From: Marthasterias glacialis
Taxonomy: Eukaryota > Echinodermata > Asteroidea > Forcipulatida > Asteriidae
Length of the DNA: 64,000 nt
Direction of reading: 5' to 3'
Assembly (NCBI GenBank): GCA_911728455.2
Contig: OU452238.1
Coordinates: 12,472,065-12,536,064, forward strand
The notes beneath the pieces are model-generated. The model did no database searches, was not told where the DNA came from, and saw nothing but the letters and a program-made list of their open reading frames with translations. Within the stretch, counting starts at the first letter, position 1. Each line of letters starts with the position of its first letter. Shown here piece by piece: positions 1 through 12,600 of this stretch. The position numbers and the translations under genes are program-made.

Positions 1-322
1 TTGTGGTTTATTGCTTAATATTTGAAATTAAAAAGTTGCATCGCCTTAAGGTGATCCCTATCCTGCTGCTTCCAAGGTTATATCCATAGAGCCATTATAG
101 ATCTGTGGTTGTGTCATATACTTGGAGTGTGATCCAGGGCTCCATGGCTGTTTCAGGGTGAATAGCCTCCGACTGGCACCCACCCCCCGAACAAAGATAT
201 TGACAAATTAGGGAGACGGCCAACATTAGGGCTAGATAGCTCAGTGGTAGAGCTCCGGTACGTTAATCCGGGGTTGCTGGTTCAAATCCCACTCAAGTCA
301 ATTTTTCTTTGTTCACCCCAAC
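1..322 (+). repeat. tRNA-Lys-like SINE, family A (body plus next head)
   Basis: Bases 1-180 match the body that follows the tRNA-like head at 14,994-15,180. Bases 230-299 are a decayed tRNA-like head with box A (TAGCTCAGTGGTAGAG) and box B (GGTTCAAATCC), followed by T5 and TTTGTTCACCCC. The head-body-head order suggests tandem or dimeric units. Confidence 0.75.
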
Positions 323-508
323 ATTGTATCTTTTAGTTCTGATAAATTATCTTTTTGGTTCGACAACATTATCAAGATACGGTTAAATTCTCTATGAGAA
401 GTGGAGAGTTTGTTAATCGACTTCCAAGGCCCTTGGGTCGATGACCTGCCCCTGGTTGATAAAGTGATCAGATTCTACTACAACGTCCCTCTCTCATGGT
501 GTACTTAC

Positions 509-621
509 CTCATCTAAAAGAACAAACTCAGGTGCTTTAAGAATAGTTCTAGCGATAGCGACTCGTTGCTTCTCACCTCCACTCAGCTTCAATCCCCTCT
601 CACCAACAACCGTCTTGTACT
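509..621 (-). CDS. ABCB6: ABCB6 exon with ABC signature and Walker B
   Basis: Encodes [20 protein letters not shown], then [14 protein letters not shown], and ends at a GTAAGT donor. The catalytic glutamate after Walker B is present. The remaining exons (ATSALD, H-loop, C-terminus) are not in bases 1-508, which are filled by repeats, so the gene runs off the left edge. Confidence 0.93.
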
Positions 622-3600
622 CTGTTAAAATCACCCAACAAGAGGATCGTTCAAATAACCATTTTAAACTCTCAAAATGAATTGTATATTTGATGAAAGC
701 AACGTTGGAAAGGAATCAGGTTGGTTCAGTGGTTTCTTTCCCTGCCTTTCACCTCTGTGGACCCTGGTTCAAACCCCCACTAGAGCATTGCATGGGGATT
801 GAGTTTTCAGTCCCCATCTGCATGGGTTTCCCCATTTGGGATTTTCCTTCCCGCATCTGAAACTGAATACTTCTTCATCGTGTCCCATTCATCCTGGTAT
901 TGATGTGCAATGAAACAAACAAACATGCTTTCCTTATAGCCTGGATCTAAAAAATGTTTCAAAATTTGCCAAATTTATTAAAAAAAAACTGATGTAAAAA
1001 TTATTTACTTTCAATACATAGCTGCAAGTCAAAGGTGTATTATTTTGGTTTAAACCTTACACAGATGTGTGATAAGCTCTGTGCTTTTCCCAAGTCGTAG
1101 GGATGTCTTAAAAAAACACAAAAAAAACAACAACATACACACCCCAACAAACAAACAAACAACCAAAACAGGGTGCCCAAAAGACACACAGACTGCCCTC
1201 CTTTTCACAGCCGACACAACTTTAAAATCAATGCTTTCAAAAGTAAACCCGTCAGAGTAGCCTCTCCTTTAAACATAAACAATACCAAGTCATCTATTCC
1301 TAGTCAAATGACATTCCAGTTACATTCTGAGGACTTGTGAAGTGACATCTTGTGCCAAATGTCACTGCTACTCCTGTCATTCAATTCAGATTATTTACAA
1401 ATGTTGCCAGACAATGTCTGTCTGTACAAGAAACTGTCCCAGATATTACACATGTATCTGGAGTGACATGTAAACCAAGATCCAAATTAAAGGTGCAGTG
1501 CTCTTAAAAAAAAAGAATAATAATGGCAAAGGTTAATAAGAACTTGGGAGAAACTTCAAAATTGCTCCTGATAGTACACATGCATTAGAGCGATATGTAA
1601 ACTAAACTCCCTTTTTTTAATATCAAACAATAGCAAAGTTTCAAACATAAATTAGAGAAAAAAAGCACCTAATTCTTTTTTTGATCACAACATTGTTTAA
1701 GGATGTTTATTTTCAAATTTTTAAATTGGCAATTTAAAGAGAATATTATATTTTATACAAACTTTGTGTCTCGAAATATTCAACATATTTCACATGTGCC
1801 TGCAACCCAAATTCTCTAACAACCAAACCAAGCAGGCTGTTTAGGTTTTACCCATACACCGATATGTGATAAGCGTTGGATTCGAATCCCCCACGACCAC
1901 CACATTCTAGAGTGGGTTCGAATCCCACCCAAGTAGTATGTCAATGGTTTTACTTCCACCTAAAAAACTGAAATAATAATCTCTATTTCGGATGCAATTA
2001 TTACATCTATTACACCAAGCCTGTTGCTGCTGCAAATTCGTTCTTCTTACAGCCCACCATGTGAAGCTGCAAGTCTTACTTAAACAGGTTCTCAAAGGTT
2101 GAATTCAGTTTTGTGATGCACTCATTTTCCAATCAATAGAGTCCTTATGAAAAATACAAGTCTCTAACCTCACAATAAAATGGTGTAAAATGCCACTGTA
2201 TTTTTATACCCTTCCAGTGAAAATGTTGTCAACATTCAATGTTTCTTTTTTCAGTTTTTGTACAGATTTTATTTTAGTTCATTCCTGAATTATGGTGATG
2301 TTCAATCGAAAAGGCATTGAGTTTGACATTTTGACTGATGCAAAAACTCCTCTTTGGAGTGTTCAGACCCATTTGTTGCTGATATCCAGTGACGTAAAGT
2401 TCAAAATTTCGCTCTGAAAGAGTATAAAATAAAACGAAAATTTACACAATTTTAAGGTGAGTATACAGACTTTTTCCCACTTTCATAAGGACTCTATCTA
2501 TCGTAAAATGAGTGCAACACAAAAAATGCGTTTGACTTTTGGAGCTCCTTTTTAACAAATTTTTTATTTTGGAAACCTCAAAGTTTCACACCTCCTGTAA
2601 AGGTTAAGATAAAAACTCAAATCCTACTTACGGTTAGGGAATGATAGAATCCTGTGGTGTATATCTGCTGCCTCTGCTGCAGTGCTCACCTCCTCATCAT
2701 TGCTACCTATCTTGCCATAGGTAATGTTATACCTAAGCAGGAAAACAAAATTATTAGTCCCACTGCCCCAAATATTTAACTACTCTTTCATTGGGCCGAT
2801 TTCACAAAGAGCTATGGTCTGTTTCAAACGCCGAGTTAGGCAATAGCATGGCATGGGTACGTCAGTGGTTTCAAACATCATGCTTCTGTCAAACTTTGCC
2901 AATAGCACGGCAGGGCCTGTCGAGCCATGGTCTAGCTAAGCCTCTGCCGCACCGAATTCCAAAAATGGTTTCAAACGTCACGCTCCTGTTGTGTCAAATC
3001 AAGAAACAAATTTGAATATTTGATTTGGACACGGCAAGAGTGCTCCTTTTGAAAAATGCGTAAGATTGATCTGAACTGCGTATCAATCTTAATTGCTAAG
3101 CAAAGTGTGATGTCACAATGCAATTCACTATGGTACTATTAACAACTCATAAAAGATGAATCTTAGTGCTTTGTGAAATCGAAACCAGATGACTCTAAAA
3201 AACATGCTTTAAAAGATCTAAAGACTCTAATGAATTTACAATGAAAGAGGAAGTTTATCATCTTTTCTTTTTGAGATAATTTACCTGATGTCGTTGTTGA
3301 AGAGGACAGTATCTTGTGGTACAACACCAATCACCTTTCGTAAAGACCCTTGTTTCACCTAGTGTAAAAATAACAGGGAAACAAGTTGTTAATAAGGGAA
3401 TAAAGGTGTGATGAAGAGGTTTTTAACTATTGTTTAAAACCGATGAGGGGCCTGGTGGCCGATTATTGCCCGAGCCGAAGGCGAGGGCAATTATCAGCCA
3501 CCAGGCCCCTCAGAGGTTTTAAACAATAGTTAAAAACTGATTCAGCACACCTTTATTCCCATTCATAAATGCCTTTCTGTCAAAAACATGCAAAAACCTT

Positions 3601-6600
3601 CAAAAATTGGGAACAAATCTGACAGTTTCTCAGCTCGACTCTGCATTAAATTTCTATCCATATTTACGGGCCAATTCCTTGAACGGAATGTCGATCTTCA
3701 TGTTTCTGCAGCTGTTATAGGCACTTGATGCCCTCTCGGCCAATCAGAAACCCAACGGCTGGAAACCGTATACTTCTTTATTCTGATACAGGGGCTATAT
3801 TTTTCGTTCGCAAGCTAGCCAGTTTTAAACACTTTTTACCGTGTTTATATCGCCCGTTTAAACATGGCCACGTGATGCCCTCTCGGCCAATCAGAATGGA
3901 TAAACTGTCTCAGGTATTTATGAATATGATTTTAAAAGAATGGTTAATGGCCTCTCGCTTCCTTGTTTCGACCCTGGCAGAGTCTTTCTCAAAGGCTAAA
4001 TGACAACACAACACACACATACCGGTACAAGTATACTGGAGAAACAAAAGCAGTCAAGATAAGTGCTGCTTAGAGGCAGAATGCAGTCAGAAAAAGCAAG
4101 ATATGAACAATAAAAATGAGACAAAAGGGGGAGGGTGGAGAGAAGAGGCTGGTTTAACCACAAGAGGGTGGAAACACAAACGAAAACAATCAAAGTGGAA
4201 AACGGGAGAAATAATCAATTAATTAAAGTAATTAGTAAAACGAATGGTACAATGATTTTTTATGACTTTTTAAAAGTTTCTTTTCCCTTATTAACCCTCC
4301 TACTGTCTGACCATTCAATATCATTTACTGCGGTTTGAATGATAAGTAAGCTATGTCAGCATGCAGTGTGTTATGCGGTGAATGCATCTACACAGTACAC
4401 AGTCAACCCTCCTATTGTCTGACCACTCAATATCATCCGCTGGGTTTTGAATGATAGACAAACTGTGCCAGCATGCAATATCATGTGGTAAATGCATCTA
4501 CACAGTCGACATTTTGTACACAGTCAGTTCTGTGCACAGTTGTTTGATCGTACACAACCCGTGCAGTTGAATGGAATGGTACCAAGAGTAGGAGGGTTAA
4601 TTACTTTCATTGAATGGCTATTGAATTAGGTGACCAATTTACAGCAATATGGAAGGAAAAAGAAATGATATTGGAAAAAAGATTTCAGTGTTTTTGTTTC
4701 TGCTAACCTTTTTAATGTCTTGTCCGTCAATTCTTATCTGACCATCCTGTATGTCATAGAAACGAAACAAGAGACGAATAATTGTGCTCTTCCCTGCCCC
4801 AGATGGTCCAACCTGAAAATAAAAACAAACCAAAACATACATTAAAGGGAAAACGCTAATAAAACTCATTGAACTAGAAAAATATTAGTTTTGGAGTGAG
4901 AATCTTGGAGAAACTTGGATCTAGATCTTAGGTTGTATTTTGAAATGATGGCATTCCCACCTTTAAGTAACCCCTTGAGTTATACATTTCAAGGAGCTTC
5001 TGTAAACAGTATCCTCAGTGCTAGAGAAGTAGATCAAAGAGAAAGATTTCTTTGTATTGACCCCTTGCACGACACAGAACGCACCTCTGCACAATGCGCG
5101 TCTACCATTTCCACCATTTTGGCAGTCAATTCCTTTGTGTATATTTTGACCCCCAAAATGGGGGACAGAATAGGTGCATGTATGTGCGCTGCGCGTCGTG
5201 CAAAGGGATCGATAGAGAGAAAGTTGCAGCATTTTTTCACCAGGCAGAGATAAAAAGTCAGAACTCGGATAAAAGTCTGAAATATCTAATCCCTGTTATT
5301 TATCTGTGGGTTACCAAAGAAAAACAAGGATATGAGGCAATTAGTGTTAAGTTTTGCTCAGAATAAACCGATCCATAAAGCCCCACCCCTAACCATATTA
5401 ACCAATCACAGCATTGATTACATCACCACTGTACACGTGGGCACCACAATGTGTGTTTCTTCAAAGCCACACTGCAGGACATGAACATTCGCTAAAAGTA
5501 CACGTTTACATTTTCGAACAGGATTTTATCATGTCAGACTTGTGTCCGACTTTCGGGGGCGTAGCCAAGGCTGTGATTGGTCAACACGTAAGGGGACAGG
5601 GCTTAATGGATCGGTCTATTATTTTTCCCCGATCTTGGTTAAACAATTTATACTTGCTACCTACTAGTGCTAGAGTTTGACCGGGCATAACGCTAAATGA
5701 AACTCCTTTGAGAATAGGTTTTCTGTAACAAAGGAAACAAAAATATAGATCAAAAGAGAGCAATTGTCCAGATAATATGTTTTTTTTATGAAGAAAGAGT
5801 GAGACGTGATAAAACGTTTACAGCTTTACTCAAAATGCTCAAAGGTGGCAGTGCTGATATCTCGCCACCAGTGACTGAGAGTGTTTTATGGCATTTACTT
5901 ACGCTTCGTTGTAATAGAAACTAACGTTGTCAAACTCAACAATTCCTCTTTTGACTTCAAGGTTCTTGGCATGTGGGACATCAGAAACCTGTGATTGCAT
6001 CATCAACAAGTATACATTTCAGTTCCATGTTGTGGAAATAATTTCAAAAACAGAATTATACCATGCCTCAGGTGAGAATGAGTTATCTTCCAACATTAGC
6101 AGGTCTTGATATTAAGAAAAACAGGGGCAGGCCTTTGCTGACCAATTCAGAGAAACTGTACAAGGGCATGCTGGCCAAGTTGGTAGTGACAGTGCAATTT
6201 TTCTGAAGGGCAAACTGGCCAACTCGACAGGGCATGAGGCCAATGGCCTCAGTGGACTAGGTTAAGATCAAGGCTTGCATTAGAGAAAACAACATTTATA
6301 TATTTGCTGAGTGCTGTACCCACGTCAAACGCGGCAGCTGCGCCACACTCACTCTTTGAAAGTCAACAGGTGGGGTAAGCATAAATGTAGCATCGCCTAA
6401 AATTCACACACTACTGTATAACACACAGGGACATTGACTCCAAAATGGCGCAACCAAGATTATAGTCAATACTGAAAACGGTTTATCTAAAGATATTTAG
6501 GGTTAAATATAGAATATATGAATACTAATGAGGAAATATGAATAATTACATTATATACAAAGATGAGGAAATGGAGAATAAGAATAATAATAATAATAAT

Positions 6601-9600
6601 AAAAATAATAATAATAATAATACCAGGACTTATATAGCGCAATTTCAAACAACATGATCATTGCGCTTACAAAAATTGTATAGAAACACAAAATAAATAA
6701 GAATATAGTAATGCAAGAAAAAAAATCAATTAAACAGATGTGTTTTTAGGTAGCCTTTAAATATGTGTTGGTCAGGAGCCAATCTGATAGTTGTTGGGAG
6801 GTCATTCCACAGTCTTGGAGCACAGATAAAGAATGACCTCTCCACAGATCTGGAGAGAAAAAACAATTACATGTATGTAAAAAGTATTAATACTAAGCAG
6901 TTCTATAGCACCATGTATAAAAATAGTGTACATTTATAACGTGCCATGTCGGTCATAAATGACACTCCTGAAATCAATTCTGGTGGAGATTGTTACGAAT
7001 GATTTCATGAGAGGAAGCAACCATAATACAACACCTTGAAAGGGATACAAGGTGAGGTGGCGCATATTGCTACCAGACCCTGCCAGAAACACCGGGCAAA
7101 CCCCCTCTCTTAGCGATAAGTGTACCGGGTTCTTTCACAGGCATTACACAACACACAGCACCTACGTCTTTACGTCCCATCCGAAGGATGCAGCAATAAT
7201 GGTTAAGTGTCTTGCTTAAGGACACAAGTGTCAAGACCAGAACCTGAACCCACATTCAGCGGATCAGAAACACCAGAGCTTGAGTCCGGTGCTCTTAGCC
7301 ACTTGGCCACGACACGCCACTTGAAAATTCTAGACATTTAAAAAATCTAATTCAAGGAGCATATGAAAATATAAATAGTCAAAGAAGAAAGAGAACAGAG
7401 AATATCATCCGAAGTAGTGCTAGGTGCCAAGATTCAATGTATATCAAGATTGTCTGAAAAGAAAAGTTTTAAATTTTGTTTTGAAAGTTTCCAGGGGTAT
7501 AATTGGTTTTATTTCCGGTGGGGAGCTATTCCAAAGTACAGATGCAGCAAATGAGAAGCATAACAGCAAGTATAGATTATAAAAATAATAATGAAAAATA
7601 TATACAGAGTATACATCGATATGGTCAAATATTAAATAATATGGAATATTGAAAACATACTGAAGAAAAACATACAATGAAGGAAAGCATGAATAAACAC
7701 AATGTAGTGAAAATGCATGAAATCAAAGTATACAGAAAAACATCATCCGAACAACGTTTTAGAAAATGGGTAAAATCAAGTCAAATACTGTCTTGCAAAC
7801 AAATTAAATGGAAACTTAAATGTAAAAAGTAAAATTGAAACTTACATCTTGTTTTACTTTGAGTAGATCAATCATATTTTCCATATCAATGAAAGCTTGT
7901 TGGATCATTCTGGTAGAAAATACAAACACAAATATCACTTCAATCATTCAAAACCTGAAACCGAGATCTCTTCAAATTTGTGCTGGTGTAGCCTAAAAAA
8001 TGTATTTGTACACTATCAATGAATGCTACACACAATTTTTTAGCATGTTTAAATATGGACCATTCAAAGTACTTGCTATTTTCGGACAGGCATGCAGAAC
8101 CTTTTTTTTTGAGTCATGAGACCAAGTGATATTGTGCCTTGTTTACAAGGTGCCGCGGTGCAATCTGCAGCCAAACCATGCCCGAAACATCGGGGCGAAC
8201 CCCTTCCCTTAAAGCGCATTACACAGCACCTGGAATGCTTGGCTTTACATTCCATCCAAAGAACGAAGTAATTCTATGAATTGGTATACAGTCGAGTCTC
8301 ATTAATACGAGCTCGGATGTTATGAGGTTCCGATTTATACAAGGTATTTTGCCGGTCCCGAACTGCCCCGCGCGTGTTTTAATGCATTTAAAAATGGATG
8401 ATACGAGCACGATCATAACGAGAACACGGATAAAACGAGGAATTTTTGCGGCCCCCGTAACAAGCAATTGTATTGTTTGTCTTACTTTTATAGCGAGTTT
8501 GGGGAATGAATTGTTGGGCATCGATAGTTTACATGTACCTTCATCAAGGTGAAAAAAATAGACTTCCAGCCTTTCAAAAGCATGTGCTACCGCTCCGTTG
8601 GTCATTATCAATAGAGGTGCTCATTGAGCGTTGGCAATGGTACCAGTCTATTCAATGGTGGTACAACGTTGATGAGAGATGGCCACCAGACCATTTATTG
8701 CAACGGTAAGATTTCGCTGGTATCCCGCCTTAGCAATGAGCCATCTAGCATTACAATGACCTTACTAAGGTGTGAAAACCAATGAAAATCAACATTCGAC
8801 CTGTCATGTTGGCTGTTGCGACTGAAACTTGGCTACCAAGAACGGCAAGTCATATGCGGTTTTTTCAGTCATGGAAAATGTAAATTGTTTTATAAATTGA
8901 CTCCCGAAATAAATTAATTCAATCAAAACAGTTTTATTTGCGCCAAATGTCGTGTGTTTGTATGGTACATGTACATGTGTATGATCACAGTTATGCAGTG
9001 TCCATTGCAGTACGGGTGCATTTATACACGTGCGTCCATTATGTCATGCAATGTGCATTGTTAATACTGCGCTCGGATAATACGAGGTTCGGTTAATACG
9101 AGAAAAACAGGCCAGTCCGGCGGACCTCGTATTAACGAGAGTCGACTGTATAAAGGTTTTAATTTCTGCAAGGTTGATTTTCATACCTGTAGTAAGTTCC
9201 AAAGTAATTGAGTGGACCGTAGAGCTGAATGATGTAGGAAGCAAAGAGGACGTAATCACCAACCTGAGAAAAAAATCAAATACTCAATACTCAACAAGTA
9301 CTCAATACTCGGCACTCAATAAATACTCCGTTCTAATAGACCGTTCTGGCTTTGGCAACAAACCCTGCCCACACACCTTAGATTGTGTACGTTTATGCGG
9401 CACGTGTGACCGAGTTTGACCGAGGTCACATGACCAAAAGGCGTGATCCAATTGGTCAATGCGCAGTTTGATTGACAGGCCGGAACAGTCTATTAAACAA
9501 TCAAAACTAAATAAATCCTCAACACTACATAAATAAATACTCAACAACCAATAAATACTCAATACTCAATAAACACTAAATAAATACTCAATAGTCAATA

Positions 9601-12600
9601 CTCAATAAACACTAAATAAATACTCAATAGTCAATACTCAATAAACAGTCAACAATCAATAAACAATCAATAAAAGCTCAATAAATACTCAATACTCAAC
9701 AGGTCCCATTTTCAATAAAGCTGTTTGGCAAAAAAATGGAGCTTCGCAAGTTTTTCTGCTCAGAAGCAAACATTAGCAGGGTACCAGTGACAAATAAAAC
9801 AACAATAATTACATGACATTTTAGCTGGTAACCTGTTTCCGCTAAGCAAAATATTTCTGCGCTCAGCCAACTTTTTCTGTTCGTTTCTGAAATTTGGCCC
9901 AGATGGTTGGAGGAACACCGAACACTGTCTGTACAAAATGTTCCACAATGCAAACAAAATGGTGTTCTTTTTTAGTTTTTTCTTATTTTTTGGGATGGCT
10001 TGAAAGGGGCTCCAGTGATGGAGTAGGGGGTCAAGGAAGTCGGAAGGGGTCAAGAATGCAGCTTGATTGCTCAATACTTACAGTGAGATTGTCAACGCTG
10101 ACATAGTAAGCACATAGTAGCGAGCCTACTAGCAGACCACCAGTGATGACTATGTTCTGTGAACAGTTTAGGACTACCAGTGAAGCTATGGACTTCCATT
10201 CACTATGCTGTGAAGAAGAAATAGTATATGTTTAAACAAAGATCAGGTGTTCAGGTTGGGCTAAGTGGTTTCTTTCCCTGCCTTTCACCTCTGTAGACCC
10301 CGGTTCAAATCCTGCCTTGGCCCACAGCCTTGCATGTGGGTTGGGTTTTCAGTCCTTACCTGATTGCCTGGGTTCCCCCCACTTGAGCTTTTCCTCCCAC
10401 ATCTAAAACTGACAATTCTTCAACATCTTTTCATCCCAAGTATTTTCAGGCATCATCAAACTGAGTCTTGTGTGCAAGCAAACTGGTGCCTGTTGGTCTA
10501 CAATGTTTAAAATGTGGTAGGTAGTCAAGGATCTACACAAATGACACATTACCTGATATGATGTAATAGCCTCGTCGTACACACCGACTTCAAAATCTTC
10601 GTTTCCATAATATTTCACCTGAAATTGAGAAAAATTTATGATTATTATTACTACTATGACTGGTACTCTGCTATTTCTTTCCATGGCAAGTAAAGGAACT
10701 CAATAGAATTTGCTGGTGAAAGACAACAGTGAAGAAGGTTGTCTAGAAATGTAAAAGGAACTAGACTGGCAACTGTAATATGACAGAGTAAGCATAGAAG
10801 GCCAAAGGCAAACCACTAACAGATTTTCAGGGCCCCCAAACAAACAAAACCACCCCCAATTTTTTTTTTTTAAATAAAACAAATGAATAATCAAAGGTAA
10901 ACCTTCTCAATATCTCAGGAGATAGCGACAAAAAATTACCGTTTCAAAGTTGAGCATTGAATCCACAGCTTTTTGCTTCATCTTATTGTCGCTCAGATTC
11001 ATCTCACGACGGAACTTTGTCCTCCATTCAGTGATGGCTACAGTTGCAGCTGCAAACCAGAGGTCAAAGGTTAATCTTCATAAAAATTTGTTACATCACA
11101 ACCTCTTTAAGGTAATCAATGGTAGGATCATGCAATCTGCAGCCAACCGTGCCAGAGACACTGGGGTGGACCCCTTCTCTTAACTTACTGGGTTCTTTAA
11201 CGTGCAGTTCACAGCATTCCAATGGTGTAGCATTTTTGTAATGGTGCAAAGTGGGGGCATGGATTTTTGTAGTAGGGACAATTTCAGTCAAAACTGCCCA
11301 ATTAAAGCAATTTTTACGGTGTCCAGAAGATGATAGGGGGGTCGAGCAGGGGGGCAAGATGTTCCACAGGGGGGCAGCTGCTGAAATTTGCTTTAGAAAT
11401 TGCAAATACAAATTGTAGAAACAATGACTGCAGTCAATGCACTCACAAAGTTCAAAGCTGACTTCCCAAACTTTATTTGGGTCACAACTTGAATTTTCAC
11501 CAAGGTCGTTTAAGCTCACGTGGTGTGTTGTTACCAATATATACGCATTTTCAGAAGGGCTGATTAATCGGCCCTGCTAATAAGGGCCGAAAACTCAGTC
11601 TGAAAATTAGGCCGATTTAATCAGCCTTGGACACTGTGTGGCACAACCAGGACCCCAACTCACACTCTGGTGACGAGACAGAGCTTGAGTTGTCAGGGCC
11701 AAGAATAAAACCATGACAAACATAACACTTGTGGCCATGCGTCAAATTATAGTGGACTTACCAATGTAGAGAACCATTGCTACGAAAACAATGACCCCAA
11801 ACCAGGCGTTGAATGATGTCACAAAATAAACAATGGCAATCAAGATATCAATAATGGTAGGCATAATCTGGAAGATCACATAACTGAAATAAAAACAAAA
11901 CAAAATATTTCCGGTAAAGAAAGTGGTTCTAAACGTTGAAGATAAACCATCTGGATATTTTCAGAGCCCCAGCCTCTTCTGAAAAGAAGAAGAGATGTAC
12001 CAACAAGTTCCAAAACTAATGATGTCTATGGTGCCTCCTCGTCGACGTCACATTTTCACAAGAGAGGCGGGTAGTCTGCCATACTGGAGTGCTATATACA
12101 TGTGCCATCCAGCGTTGTGTTTTATGGCAGTGTTCGCACAGTTCTAGTAATGTGCGTGCATGACGTGCACGTGCAGGTACTCAAGCATGGAGCGATAACA
12201 TAGCAACGTCAGCTAAGAAGGGTCTATTGTTACTCGCTCACCTCAGTAAACTGTTGATGCTTGTTGTGCCTCGGTCCATCATCCTGAGTACCTCACCAGT
12301 CTTTCTGTTCAGATGCCAACACAGAGATAAACTACACACAGAAAAAACAACACAAAGATTCTCCTGAAGATGAGCAGAGTGTACTGTTTGAAACGTCCAG
12401 ACCTCAGGGGCTCCTTTCAGAGCCAAAACACTCCTAATACTGGAGTCTGATATAGCGCACGTGTCTACCAAAAAGATGCTTATTATTTTCTTTTTAAGAC
12501 AGGTTTTTGAAGTTTTTAAATTATGAGACCCATTTATGTAGCACCTTATAAGGGTTTCCAAGGTGCTGTGCCGCATTCAGCAGCCATTGCCAGAAACAAC

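Noticed and set aside
4915-5366. Overlapping open frames of ~90-112 codons
   Set aside because: No motif or splice support. The region has an inverted repeat (CTTGCACGAC / GTCGTGCAAAG) and lies in an ABCB6 intron, so it is probably a repeat remnant.
8219-8611. 130-codon open frame on the minus strand
   Set aside because: It lies inside the pogo-like element and a SINE fragment and shows no transposase motifs.
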